Assembly: GCA_028583685.1 (NCBI GenBank)
Contig: JAMXIF010000058.1
Location: forward strand, 14,840,625-14,904,624
Source of the DNA: Petaurus breviceps papuanus
Lineage: Eukaryota > Chordata > Mammalia > Diprotodontia > Petauridae
Length of the DNA: 64,000 nucleotides
Direction: 5' to 3'
Part shown: positions 1 through 10,455 of the stretch, one piece after another
Layout: every line of letters begins with the position of its first letter
Numbering within the stretch: the first letter of the stretch is position 1
Notes under the pieces: model-generated
Database searches by the model: none
What the model was told of the DNA's origin: nothing
The model's input: the letters and a program-made list of their open reading frames with translations, nothing else
Program-made: the position numbers and the translations under genes

Positions 1-96
<96 letters not shown>

Positions 97-102
97 TGTG
101 TG
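1..102. repeat. (AG)n/(TG)n compound microsatellite
   Basis: An uninterrupted AG run of 28 units switches directly to a TG run with one TA interruption near position 90. The left edge is cut by the window, so full length is unknown. Confidence 0.97.
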
Positions 103-2399
103 ATGGGGGTGGCAGGGAAGGGTGTTCAGGCAGAGGCAGTTGCCAAGTGTAATTAATTCCCTCAATGATGACTTTGGGAGCTGATCTAGAGATAGGGCCA
201 GTGGTCTGATAGATGCTGCTATGATCTTTGGCTCAGGGTCCTATGCGGCCTCCATTGGGATCTGAGGGAAGATTTTTGGTTAAGGTCACTTGAATTGCCT
301 GATGCGTTCTGCTTCCTCTTTATCTTCCAGGGTGCCCGATCACTTCAGCTAGGCTGGTCAACAACTGGTGGCAATGACTGACTCTTTCTCCCCAGCGATT
401 ATTCCCCTTGAGGATAACTGCTGGGGTTGTGCTGGAAGCAGAGCTAGTGTTTTGCAGTGGGGTGCTGCTGCTAGTTCCCTGGGTGAGATCCTGGTCATGG
501 GCTGTTTCTATTGGGGTCCTGATGGGAAGTGCTTTGACTTGCCAGCCATACGACACCTTCTATCTCTCCCTCAGAGCGATTTCTGCCATCCATTTGAGGA
601 CAGCACAATGAACACTTATTTCAGTACTTCTAAAGACCCATGATTAATTAGTGTGGGATTCAACCTAGCTACACATCTAGGCTCTATCTTCCATGCCTGA
701 GTAGATGGTTTTGTGAGTTCTTGTGGCAGAAGTGTAACAAGGGCAGGATAACTTGGACTTTTCCTCAGGGAACTGAATTTTGAGGGCATTAACAGTACTT
801 TCAGTCTTTTAGCAGCATAGAAATAAAAGCAAGAATAATTAGTTAAAATAGCAACCTACCAGATAGTGAACTAGGTTAAGCTCCCTACCCACCCACTCTA
901 TGAGATGGCTTCCCCAGGGGGGCTCGCACAAGTATCTCAGGGGTCTCTGCCTCCCCCCAGTTGGCCAATGCCCCTTACATAGTGACAGGGGATGTGCATC
1001 ATGCCTCTTGTTCCTGGTGTCATTTCCTATGAGTGCAAAATTCCTATCCATGACTCTGTGCTGTGGCCAAAAAGATTTTCTCATTTTCTAGCCAGTTTGG
1101 TGGTGATGAGCCTCTCTACACTTAGCAAGGTTGGTCTTTTTATGACAGCCTCTTTCTCCACCATACTTGGGGCCTTTGCAAAGCTCCAAAGCCTGCCTGA
1201 CCTTGTTTTCTCCTGTCATATAGCCTTAGAGAGGCCAGGGTTACTCACACATCACGATGAAGCATTAGAATAGGATTTTAGAGGTGCAAGTTAAGATTTA
1301 CTTCATTATTGCCAGAGAAGTGAGCTGCCCAAGGGAGAAGTTCCTTATGAGACTTTGGAAACCAACAGAGAAAGTGATCACTTTTGTTTTTTGACAGAAC
1401 AGGGTACAGGTGATAAGAGTTATGCTTTATTTAGAGATAAAGATGGACTCAGTGACCCTGTCTTTCTAACAGATATTACTATTCATTCATTCAGCAGATA
1501 TTTATTGAAAATCCACAGCAAAGATTTGCTGGTAGAGAAATAATTTTTCCAACACTTTTTAAATTTGTTGTTGACATTCTTGGTGAAAAATAAAACTGTC
1601 TAAACACTTTCACTTGAAATAAAAGTATTGATTATTCCAAATGTCTGCTGGAGCTAAAATCTAAGAAGAAAGGTTCTGGGTATCCATTAATTCTTAGAGT
1701 AGAGGTCTGCTTTTTCCCTCATAAATTCTTCAGGAGCAAGGCTTCACAATCTTAATGATAAAGAAAAATAACTCAGTATAGAATAGCACCCACCAAAACT
1801 TCTAATGAAAATGCCATAAATGAAGAGCCCATCCTGATCTGTTGGCCAAATTTAGGGAACTGATCAATTTTACCAAATAATCAAAATCTCAACTCAGGAA
1901 CTTGGAACCTTGGAATGACTTTTTTCTAATTTGCTTGACTTCCCACTGAATTATTCTTCAGCCTTTTACTGTCATGAATTTCATTAGTATTAACTAGATT
2001 GACCAATGACCAGACCAATTATTTCTAGCCAAAATCTTTCAAAAGAAATCCATAAATCAACAGTATCATCTTCTGGAACAGACCATATGTATGGGTGGAT
2101 GGGAGCGTGTTGGGAGTGAGGTATTTGGAGAGGATGAGAGAATTGACGAAGAAGGAGGAGATTTATTTTTTCTGTTATTTGTTTGACTGGGCTAGGATGG
2201 CCTCATTTGACTGATAATATTCATGATGATATTATTCTTGCTCTAGATAACAATGGGGTGACTCATTACAGAATGACCATAACAAATATCCATAATCCCA
2301 TAGTTTCTAATCACAACCCATTCTTTTTCTGTAGTCAAGCCTCTCTCTTAAGCCAGGACCTTTTCACCTGTCTCCTAGACTAATGAAAGAGTTTCTTTG
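103..2399. other. No gene or clear repeat recognised
   Basis: About 2.3 kb of ordinary AT-rich sequence. The longest open frame is about 93 codons, with no family resemblance, and opposing frames overlap it. A short segment near 1480-1520 resembles an ancient LINE-tail motif, but too little remains to assign. Confidence 0.5.
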
Positions 2400-3238
2400 T
2401 TCAAGGTCTCTTTCCTTTCCAAACCATCTTCCAAAATCAGCTGCCAGAATGATTTTCCTAAATCTGTTCTTACCACGTCATTGCCCTATTCATTCAACTC
2501 CAATGGTTACCTAATGGCTCAGGAGTAAATATAAACACCTCTGGCTTTTAAAGCTTTTTATAACCAGACCCCAACCCATCTACCAAGGCAGCTAGGTTGG
2601 CTCTGGTGATAGAGTGCTGGACTTGGAATCGAGAGGACCTGAGTTCAGATACTGACCCAGACACTTCCTATCTGTGTGATCCTTGGTGCCTCAGTTTCCC
2701 CATTTGTAAAATGGGGATAATAATAGCCCCTACCTACCAGAGTGTTGTGAGGATGAAATGAGATATTTGTAAATGACTTTGCAAACCTTAAAGCATTATG
2801 TAAATGCTAACTACTATTATCTATATATCATTATTATTCATTGCTCATTCTGTACTCTATAGTCTAGCCAAACTGACTTTCTTAATGTCCATAGGACATT
2901 TTTCCACAGGACACTTTTTCTTCACTGCCTTCTCATGTACTCCCTAATCCCCACCCCTCACCTTCCTTTGTTTCATTCTAAACTCTGTTTACCTGCCACC
3001 TTCTACCTGAAGTCTTTCCTGACCCATTCCACACCCCCACCCTCAACTGCTGGTGCCCTTTTCCAACTACATTGTATTTATCTTTATGTATCTTGTATAG
3101 GCCTATTTATAGGCATGTTGTCTCCCTGAAAGAAGCTCCCTGAGGACAGGCATCTTTTCATTTTTGTCTTTGTGTTCACAATGCCTTACATGGTGCCTGA
3201 CATTTAGTGGGTGCTTAATCAAAGCATATTGATTGATT
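2400..3238 (+). mobile_element. L2 LINE 3' region, split by a CORE-SINE
   Basis: Segments 2400-2586 and 2826-3238 read as consecutive pieces of one ancient L2 LINE. The first matches the end of the L2 reverse-transcriptase ORF; the second holds the typical L2 end, with a 'ctccctgaggacagg' block and a 'gcctgacatttagtgggtgctt' type tail. The gap is a later SINE. It is heavily decayed and not coding. Confidence 0.75.
2587..2825 (+). mobile_element. CORE-SINE (MIR/THER class) inserted in L2
   Basis: A tRNA-like head ('gatagagtgctggacttgga') is followed by the CORE block ('cctcagtttccccatttgta') and a tail with 'gcaaaccttaaagcattatg'. It interrupts an L2 copy, so it is younger than that L2. Confidence 0.8.
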
Positions 3239-3379
3239 TGGCATAGAATTAGACTCATATATAATGTTAGAACTCTAATGTAGCTTAGATATTGTCTCAT
3301 TCAGTCTCTGCATTTTGTAGACAAGGGAGACAAGTAGATGAGATGTTTTACTCATCTGTCCCCATTAATGTCTGACCAG
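3239..3379. other. Unassigned spacer
   Basis: Short sequence with a weak MIR-like look around 3290-3330 ('ttttgtagacaagggagaca'). Not firmly assignable. Confidence 0.3.
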
Positions 3380-3665
3380 GTATCAATTGTGCAGCTAGGT
3401 GATTCTAAGGCACTATTTTTTAATTACTTGTGGACACCATCCCATTGTGATTAGGATAGTAGCTTTAAACTGTTCTTTTTCCAATCTTGGCTGATTAGCT
3501 TTCTCTAGGCAACCCAGTCCTCTGTCCCTGAGGACCCATAACATTAATGCAGAATGTGGACTCCTGATCCACTCAGCCCACTGTAGCTCAGAACTCCTGA
3601 GTTCAAGAAATCTGTTGGTCTCATGTCTCTGGCAGCAGGAATTATCGCATATTCATTATACCTGA
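3380..3665 (-). pseudogene. 7SL (SRP) RNA pseudogene, copy 1
   Basis: The reverse complement follows 7SL RNA through S-domain and Alu-domain blocks. On the + strand the antisense blocks run in order: 'atcccattgtgattaggata', 'tctctaggcaaccca', 'cagcccactgtagctcagaa' and 'ctcctgagttcaag'. 7SL RNA is the scaffold of the signal recognition particle. Because the S-domain is present, this is a retrocopy of the RNA gene rather than an Alu-like SINE. It is diverged, with no sign of an active upstream promoter, so it is called a pseudogene. Confidence 0.75.
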
Positions 3666-4437
3666 CTCTGTTGACAGGTTGAAAAGCAATTGGTGGTCTT
3701 CTGTCCTTTTCTGATTTATGTCCCCTTTTATTTCCCATTCCCTTCTATTCTCCCCATCCTTCTCCTTTCTTGCCCTTTTCTTTCTCTCACTTCCTTTCCC
3801 TTTCTTCCTTGTTGATGCCTTGGGTTAGCCAGTGATCCAATGACAGCAGTTTGCCCTGCTGCTGTCACTGTGTTTGAACCCTGGATTGACTCTATTAAGT
3901 CAGAAGCCTGGCATACTAGGCCCTTCCTCCAGGAGAATGCATTAAAAAACACATGGAGATGAAGCAAGAATGAAAGTAAGGGAGAGTTGACTAACCATGA
4001 TAGTAGCTACACTTTGGTACTTGCTCTGAGAAGCTAGAAATGCATAGTCTGGTCCCATGTGATGGGATGTCTACAGGCATCAGAAGACAAAGAACCAACT
4101 TTCAGTGATTTGTTCATCTGTAACCCACTTCACAGACCCCATAGGGAATTATCTGCTCCTATCCTGCAATGCCATCTGCTTTCATGCTCAGAGAGCTTGG
4201 GGAAGGCAACACAGCTGGTCAGACCTGTTGGCCACACAAATGGGGCTCCTGTTGCTTCCTGTGAACAGTCAGTTTTGGTTTGGACTAAGTGATACTGTGG
4301 GAGGTGAGATGAGGGGGGGGGGCATTGCCTCAGAAGACAGATCTGGGAGCCTCACCTGGTAGGATGGATGCCATGCTTTTTTATGTGAAGTGGGATGAAG
4401 AAGTAGAATGACATTCCACTTATAATAATAAAAGTTA
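3666..4437. other. Unassigned, with a pyrimidine-rich stretch
   Basis: No gene recognised. Bases 3722-3814 are almost pure C/T on the + strand. A G run lies at about 4313-4321. Short overlapping frames (77-85 codons) show no family features. Confidence 0.5.
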
Positions 4438-4512
4438 GCATGCATATATGTTTATATATGTATATATATACATACACACATACATACATCTATGTGTGTA
4501 TATATAAACAGA
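4438..4512. repeat. TA/CA/TG low-complexity run
   Basis: Alternating purine-pyrimidine sequence of mixed tatatg, tacaca and gtgtat units, consistent with a decayed dinucleotide microsatellite. Confidence 0.8.
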
Positions 4513-4640
4513 CACATCTTTAAGGTTTATAAAGCACTTTCCATGTTGTCTCATTTGATCCTCATGATAATTCTGTAGGATAGGTGCTATTTTCACCCCC
4601 ATTTTATGAGGGAGAAAACAGACTGAGAGGTTAAGTGATT
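4513..4640 (-). mobile_element. CORE-SINE, antisense fragment
   Basis: 'Aaggtttataaagcactttc' followed by 'tcatttgatcctcatgataa' and 'ccccattttatgaggg' is the reverse complement of the tail and CORE of a MIR-type SINE. It ends abruptly at a T-rich junction with the next repeat. Confidence 0.75.
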
Positions 4641-4644
4641 TTTT

Positions 4645-5119
4645 TTGCTATTGTTGTTGTTTTGGCCTTTATTCTCAAAGAAGACCATGACATCAGGGAA
4701 GTGATGCCATGACATGCAAGTGAATGAGGGAGGACTGTGCAAAATCACCAGCCTCACTCTCTCCTCTGGAGCCATCTGAGTCCAGTGTCAAGATATAGAT
4801 TAAGAATGACTGGAAGGGGTGGCTAGGTGGTGCAGTGAATAGAGCACTGGCCCTGGAGTCAGGAAGACCTGAGTTCAAATCCAGCCTCAGACACTTAACA
4901 CTTACAAGCCGTGTGACCTTGGGCAAGTCACTTAACCCCAACTGCCCTATATTCCCCTCTCCAAAAAAAAAGTGACTGGAGATTGCCCTGGATGCAGTAG
5001 AAGACCTTGGCCTTCCTTTTTAAGCTAAGGTCTTAAACAGGTCTCAGGTAAGAGGCAACACCCATTCAGTGATTAAGGTTAGGTAAAAAGCGAGGCAGAG
5101 AATGGCCTTTTTACCTGGT
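4645..5119. repeat. Unnamed marsupial interspersed repeat, split by a SINE
   Basis: Two halves (4645-4814 and 4973-5119) join smoothly once the SINE between them is removed. They carry 'ctcaaagaagaccatgacat' and 'ggatgcagtagaagaccttg', which I recall as a recurrent marsupial repeat but cannot name. It abuts a broken L1 on the right. No coding potential is visible. Confidence 0.5.
4815..4972 (+). mobile_element. tRNA-derived SINE (WSINE1/SINE1-like)
   Basis: The head 'ggtggctaggtggtgcagtg' contains an A-box-like motif. A B-box-like 'gagttcaaatcc' follows, and the element ends in a nine-A tail. The TSD TGACTGGA lies at 4807-4814 and 4973-4980. The A-tail implies L1-type mobilisation. Confidence 0.9.
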
Positions 5120-8100
5120 CAAATCATGTGCCCATTTTGACCTTATATGTGATATGGTATATTGGTCTATACCTAGTTTCTGCCATACTGGTTTCTCCCA
5201 GTTTTCCCAGCAGTTTTTGCCAAATAGTGAATTCTTGTCCCAAAAGCCAGGGTTTTGGCATTTATCAAATGTTAAATTTCTATGGTCATTTACTACTGTG
5301 TCTTGTGTACCTAAACTATTCTACTGATCCACCTCTCTATCCTTAGCCTGTACCAAATTATTTCAATAATTACCATTTTGTAATACAGTTTGAGATCTGG
5401 TACTGCTAGGGCACCTTCCTTCACATTTTTTTCATTGATTCCCTTGATATTCTTGACCTTTTGTTTTTCCAGATGAATTTTGTTATTATTTTTTTTCTAG
5501 CTCTATAAAATAATTTTTGGTAGTCTGATTGGTATGGCATCAAATAAGTAAACTAATTGAGGTAGAAATGTCTTTTTGTTATATTGGCTCAGCCCAGTCA
5601 AGCAATTTTCCAGTTGTTGAGAACCAACTTTATGGGAAGAGTGTTTTGTAATTGTGTTCATATAATTCCTGGGTTGTCTTGGCAGGTTAACTTCCAAGTA
5701 TTTCATATTGTCTACAGTTATTTTAAATGAAATTTCTTTTTCTGTCTCTTGCTGCTGGGCTTTGTTGGTAATATGTAGAAATGCGGGTCTTATGTGGGTT
5801 TATTTTATATCCTGAAACTTTGCTAAAGTTGTTAATTATTTCAACTAATTTTTTAGTTAATTCTCTACGCTTCTCAAAGTATACCATCATATCATCCGCA
5901 AAGAGTGATAATTTTGTTTTCTCGTGGCCTGTTGTAATTCTTTTCATTTCTTTTTCTTCTCTTATTGCTATAGTTAACATTTCTAGCACAATACTGAATA
6001 ATAGTGGTGATAGTGCACATTCTTGCTTCACCCTTGATCTTGTTGAGAAGGCTTCTGGCTTATCCTCATTACAGATAATGCTTGCTGATGGTTTTAGATA
6101 GATATAGTTATCATTTTAAGGAAAACTCCCTTTATTCCTATGTTCTCTAGTGTTTTTAATAGGTATGTGTTCTGTATTTTATCAAAAGCTTTTTCTGCAT
6201 TTATTGAGATAATCATGTGATTTCTGTTAGTTTTGTTATTGATGTGGTCACTTATGCTGATGGTTTTCCTAATATTGAACCAGCCTGCTTTCCTGGTATA
6301 AATGCTACTTGATCATAGTGTATGATATTTGTGATATATTGCTATAATCTCTTTGCTACTATTTTATCTAAAATTTTTACAACAATATTCATTAGGGAAG
6401 TTGGTTTATAGTTTTTTTTCTTGATTTTTGCTCTTCCTGGTTTAGGTATCAGCACCACATTTGTGTCATAAAAGGAATTTGATAGGACTCTTTCTTGGCC
6501 TCTTTTCCCAAAGAGTTTATATAGTATTGGGACTAATTGTTCTTTAAATATTTGGTAAGAATCACTTGTGAATCCATCTGGCTCTGGGGATTTTTTCTTA
6601 GAGAGTTCATTGACAGCTTATTCAATTTCTTTTTCTAAGATGGGGGTTTTTTTTTAAGTATTCTATTTCCTCTGTTAATTTGAGTAATTTATATTTTTGT
6701 AAGTGTTCATTCGTTTTACTTAGACTGTCAGATTTATTGCCATATAATTGGGCAAAGTAGTTCTTAATTGCTTTAGTTTCTTCGTCATTGGTGGTGAATT
6801 CAACCTTTTCATTTTTGATATTGGTAATTTAGTTTTTTTTTTAATCAAATCAATCAATGGCTTATCTTTTTATTTTTTTCATAAAACTAGAATCTAGTTT
6901 TATTAGTTGAATGGTTCTCTTATTCCCAATTTTATTAATTTCTCCTTTGATTTTAAGGGTTTCCAATTTGGTGTTTAATTAAGGATTTTTAATTTATTTT
7001 TTTCTAGTTCTCTTAGTTGTGCGACAATTCATTGATCTGGTCTTTTTCTGTCTTACTGATTTAAGAATTTAGAGATAATTTTTCCCCCAAGTACTGCTTT
7101 AGTTGCATCCCCTCAGTTTAGGTTATCTTGTCTTATTGTTGTCATTCTCTTTAATTAAATTATTGACTGTTTTTAGGAATTGTTCTTCGACCCACTTATT
7201 TTTTAAGACTAGGTTTTTAATTGATATTTCTACCACCCTTTATTAAATGTAATTTTTATTGCATTGTGATCTGAAAAGGATGTATTTCATATTTCTGCTT
7301 TTCTGCATTTGATTGTGAGGTTTTTATGCCCTAATACATGGTCAATTTTGGTGTAGGTGCCATGTACCACTGAGGAAAAGGTATATTCCTTTCTATTCTC
7401 ATTCAGTTTTCTCCAGAGGCCTATCATATGTAACTTTTCTAAAATTCTATTCATCTCCTTAATTTCTTTTTGTTTATTTTTTGGTTAGATTTATCTAGTA
7501 CTGAGAGGATAAAGTTGAGGTCCTCCACTAGTATAATTTTACTATTGCCTCTTATAACTCATTTAACTTCTCCTTTAAAAAATTGAATGTATTGAATATA
7601 ACATTTGGTGCATATATGTTTAGTATTAAAATAAGTTCATTGTCTATGGCACCTTTTAGTAAGATGTAGTTTCCTTCCTTAACTTTTTTTTTTTTTAAGC
7701 AATTGGGGTTAAGTAACTTGCTCAAGGTTACACGGCCAGGTGTTTCTGGGTGGGTGCTAAGTGTCTGAGCCCGGGATTCGATCTCCAGGTCTTCTCAACA
7801 CTGGAGCCGGTGCTCTTACTTGCTGTGCTACCTGGCCGCCCCCTTCCTTAACTTTTAATTAGATTTATTTTTGTTTTTACTTTGTCTCAGATCATGATTA
7901 TTACTCGTTTCTTTTTTTTCTTAACTTCAGCTGAAGCATACTAGATTCTGCTCTAGCCCCTTGCCTTTACTCTGTGTGTGTGTATGTGTGTGTCTGCTTC
8001 AAATGTGTTTCTTACAAACAATATATTGTGGGATTCTAGTTTTTATCTATTCTGCTATTCACTTCCATGTTATGGGTGAATTCATCCCATTCATATTCAT

Positions 8101-8205
8101 GGTACCTGTATTTCCCTCAATCCTAATTTCTTTCTCTCTCCCTCTCTCACCCTTTAATTTATTTTTTGGATAAAAGTCAGCTTATACCCATGTCCTCTAT
8201 GTATA
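5120..8205 (-). mobile_element. L1 LINE ORF2 remnant, antisense
   Basis: The minus strand encodes decayed L1 ORF2. At 5723-6031 a frame keeps the reverse-transcriptase core, with '[20 protein letters not shown]' and the FADDMMVYFE catalytic box. The copy starts in the endonuclease-linker region near 8205 and stops inside ORF2 near 5120, with no 3' UTR or A-tail, so it is truncated at both ends. Many stops and shifts make it inactive. A SINE interrupts it at 7688-7841. Confidence 0.9.
7688..7841 (-). mobile_element. tRNA-derived SINE, 'GGCCGCC' subfamily, in L1
   Basis: On the minus strand it starts with the GGGCGGCCAGGTAGC type head and carries a B-box-like 'GGAGATCGAATCC', 'AGCACCCACCCAGAAACACC' and an A-tail. 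A 15 bp TSD CCTTCCTTAACTTTT is perfect (7673-7687 and 7842-7856), so this is a fairly recent insertion into old L1. Confidence 0.93.
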
Positions 8206-8364
8206 CTCTTTCTAACTGCCCTAATAGTGATAAAATTCTAAATGGGTAGAGCCCATCTCCTCCCACAGTACTTAGTAAATGCTTTTTGAATTGCTTTGAG
8301 TAACTATGGTCTTCAGAGACTTTTGATTAATGGTTTAGGGGGTTGTTAATGGGAGGAACCTGTC
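8206..8364. other. Unassigned; possible L2 tail
   Basis: The stretch 'cacagtacttagtaaatgct' resembles the L2 3' tail in + orientation. The rest is unassigned. Confidence 0.35.
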
Positions 8365-8428
8365 TGCAGCATTATTCTATTCAACATTTTTATCAGTGGC
8401 TTGGGTGAAAAATAGATGAATTATTCAA
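8365..8428 (+). mobile_element. L3/CR1 LINE fragment (reverse transcriptase)
   Basis: 'Ctattcaacatttttatcag' encodes a FNIFISxL block typical of CR1-clade reverse transcriptase. It probably belongs to the same element that continues at 9600-10455. Confidence 0.6.
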
Positions 8429-8429
8429 T

Positions 8430-8580
8430 AAATCAACAATCATTGATTAAATACCAGTGTACCAGACACTCTTTTAGGCACTAGTAACATAGAACAAAGT
8501 AGGCTTTGTTCTCAAGGAGCTTTCATTTGAAATGGAGGAAATAGCATAAGTCATATATGAAAATATATGTATATATAATG
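8430..8580 (+). repeat. Ancient mammalian repeat, class not assigned
   Basis: Carries the recurrent pattern 'accagacactcttttaggca' then 'tctcaaggagctttcatttg'. Related copies lie near 11.68, 17.6, 33.44, 35.27 and 54.52 kb in this window. Confidence 0.5.
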
Positions 8581-8654
8581 TAAATACAAAGCATTTTATT
8601 CAGTGCCCCCTCCATCCATGCATTTATTTAGTGATTCGCTTATTCATCTCTTTG

Positions 8655-8912
8655 TTTGTGAGATTAGATCTCCCTATCTTGACCAGATTGATTCCCACTA
8701 CTGACTGGCATGGGAACTTTGATCTACTCCATTTCTGAACTGAGTTTGTTTGCCCCTCTTTTGCAATTCTGGTGGCCCACCGAATTACTGCTGGAATTAG
8801 TGTGGTGACCCAAATAGATTAGTCTACTACAGCTCAGAACTCTCAGGCTCAAGTCATTTACTGGCCTCAGCCTCTTGGTAATAGGGGTTATAAGACTCCA
8901 CCCCCCCCCCCA
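8655..8912 (-). pseudogene. 7SL (SRP) RNA pseudogene, copy 2
   Basis: The antisense of 7SL RNA can be followed from 3' end to 5' end: 'gatctccctatcttgacc', 'cccactactgactggcat', 'gcaattctggtggcccac', 'tagtgtggtgaccca', 'ctactacagctcagaactct' and 'ctggcctcagcctcttggta'. About 20 bases near the 3' end are missing. Both Alu and S domains are represented, as in a processed copy of the SRP RNA. It lies in the same orientation as the copy at 3380-3665, about 5 kb away. Confidence 0.82.
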
Positions 8913-9049
8913 TGAAAGGAGGGACATTTGAGGTGAGGAGTACCTTCCATTAACAGAGGACAAGCTGTGCAAAGGCATGGAAATGTGAAGGGCAATTCAC
9001 ATGTGAAAACAAAAACAGGAGCAGTTCAGCAGTGATTTAGAGTAAGAAG

Positions 9050-9205
9050 GGAGATCTGAAGTTTATTTGGTACAACTCCTTTATTTTACAGGTGTGGAAA
9101 CTGAGAGCCCAGAGATTTCCCAACATCACATGGGCAGTAAGTGGCAGAATCAGGATTCAAACCTAGGTCTTCTGATCCTGAATCCTTCATCTTGTAGTCC
9201 AACAA
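9050..9205 (-). mobile_element. MIR-type SINE, antisense
   Basis: 'Tttacaggtgtggaaactga' followed by 'gcagtaagtggcagaatcag' and 'aacctaggtcttctgat' is the reverse complement of the MIR body. Confidence 0.75.
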
Positions 9206-9224
9206 AGCACTTTCCTAATAATAA

Positions 9225-9590
9225 CACTTTGAAGAATGTAGGGTAAGTACTGTGATCCTTATTTGGCAAATGTTAAATCTCAGGGGGAGAGAAGCAAAAT
9301 GATTTGCTCAGGCTACTACGGTGAGTGGGTGCCAGTGTCAGAACTCTGACCCAAGTCTCCTTACTGTTAGTGATCTTTTTGTTTTCTTTTTATTTTTCTG
9401 GTTTTTTTTTGGAGGGGAGAAGACAAGGCAATTGAGGGTAAGTGACTTGCCCAAGATCATACAACTAGTAAGTATGTCAAGTGTCTGAGACCAGACTCCT
9501 GACTCTCTGACCAATGCTCTATTTACTGCGCCACCTAGCTACTACTCCCTTAGTGATCTTTTGCTTTACCATGCTGAAGACAAAGAAAGC
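9225..9590 (-). mobile_element. MIR-type SINE, antisense, split by a younger SINE
   Basis: Decayed MIR blocks flank the SINE at 9380-9549, for example 'atgatttgctcaggctacta' and 'ctctgacccaagtctcctta'. The MIR resumes just after the second TSD copy. Confidence 0.55.
9380..9549 (-). mobile_element. tRNA-derived SINE (WSINE1-like), antisense
   Basis: 'Aagtgacttgcccaagatca' and 'tttactgcgccacctagct' are the reverse complement of the SINE body and head. A 13 bp TSD TTAGTGATCTTTT lies at 9367-9379 and 9550-9562. Confidence 0.88.
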
Positions 9591-9599
9591 AAACTCATT

Positions 9600-10455
9600 G
9601 AATTAGTGGAGAACAAATCCAGGAAAGACAGCCAGTATGTTGGATGACAGAATCAGGGTTCGAAAATTCTTTGATAGTGTGGAATGATGAGCCAAAACTA
9701 ACATGATAAACCTTAAAAAGGATACTTGTCAAGTCCCTTTTTTAGACACAGGTTAAGAAAACCAGCTGCACAAGTGCAGAATGGGAGAGACTTTGCTTAA
9801 CTGTACTATGCACAAAAAAAGGATTTGAGGCTTGAGTAGATGTCAAGCTTTACATGAGTCCTCACTGTGGCATGGCAACCATAAAGGCTAATGGAATCTT
9901 ATTCTCTGTTAATAGAGCTATAGTGTCTAGAACAAGGGAAGCAATTATGTTTGCTATTGGTCACATCCAATGTATTGTGCTGGATGCCACATTTTAAGAA
10001 CTGGGAGTGCATCCAGAGGAAGGCAAACAGGATGGTGAGGGCTCTGCTCTCAAAATCATCCCTAATGAGAGACAGAGCAATTGAAGGAACTGGGGATGTT
10101 TACCTTGGAGAAGGGAAGCCTCACGGGGGGGATGTGATAGCTGTCTTCAGATATCTGAAAGGCTGTCACATGGAAAAAGGATTAGACTTATTCAGTGTGG
10201 CTCTGGAGGGCAAAACCTGGACCAATGGTTGGAAGTTACAAGGAGAGAGATTTAGGCTTAATGAAAGAAAGAACTTTCTAACCATTATAGCTGTCAAAAA
10301 ATGGAAAAGGTTTTCTTGTGAGGTAGTGAATTCAGTATAACTACAAGTCCTCCAGCAAAAAGCTGGCTGGGTAATCACTTGTCAGTGATAATGTAAACGG
10401 AGTTCTTTGCATGGCATTATATTAGATGATCTTTAAAGTTTTTTTCCCATAATTA
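9600..10455 (+). mobile_element. L3/CR1 LINE, C-terminal ORF2 and 3' region
   Basis: An open frame at 9951-10340 (129 codons) reads as the CR1-clade ORF2 end, with 'GGDVIAVFRYLKGC', 'DLFSVALEGKTWTNG' and 'RFRLNERKNFLTI'. Upstream bases align with the preceding CR1 region. The frame is a chance survivor in an ancient element, not a host gene. Confidence 0.85.

Noticed and set aside
9951-10340. 129-codon frame with good amino-acid similarity to reverse-transcriptase elements
   Set aside because: It is the end of L3/CR1 ORF2, a LINE fossil, not a host gene.
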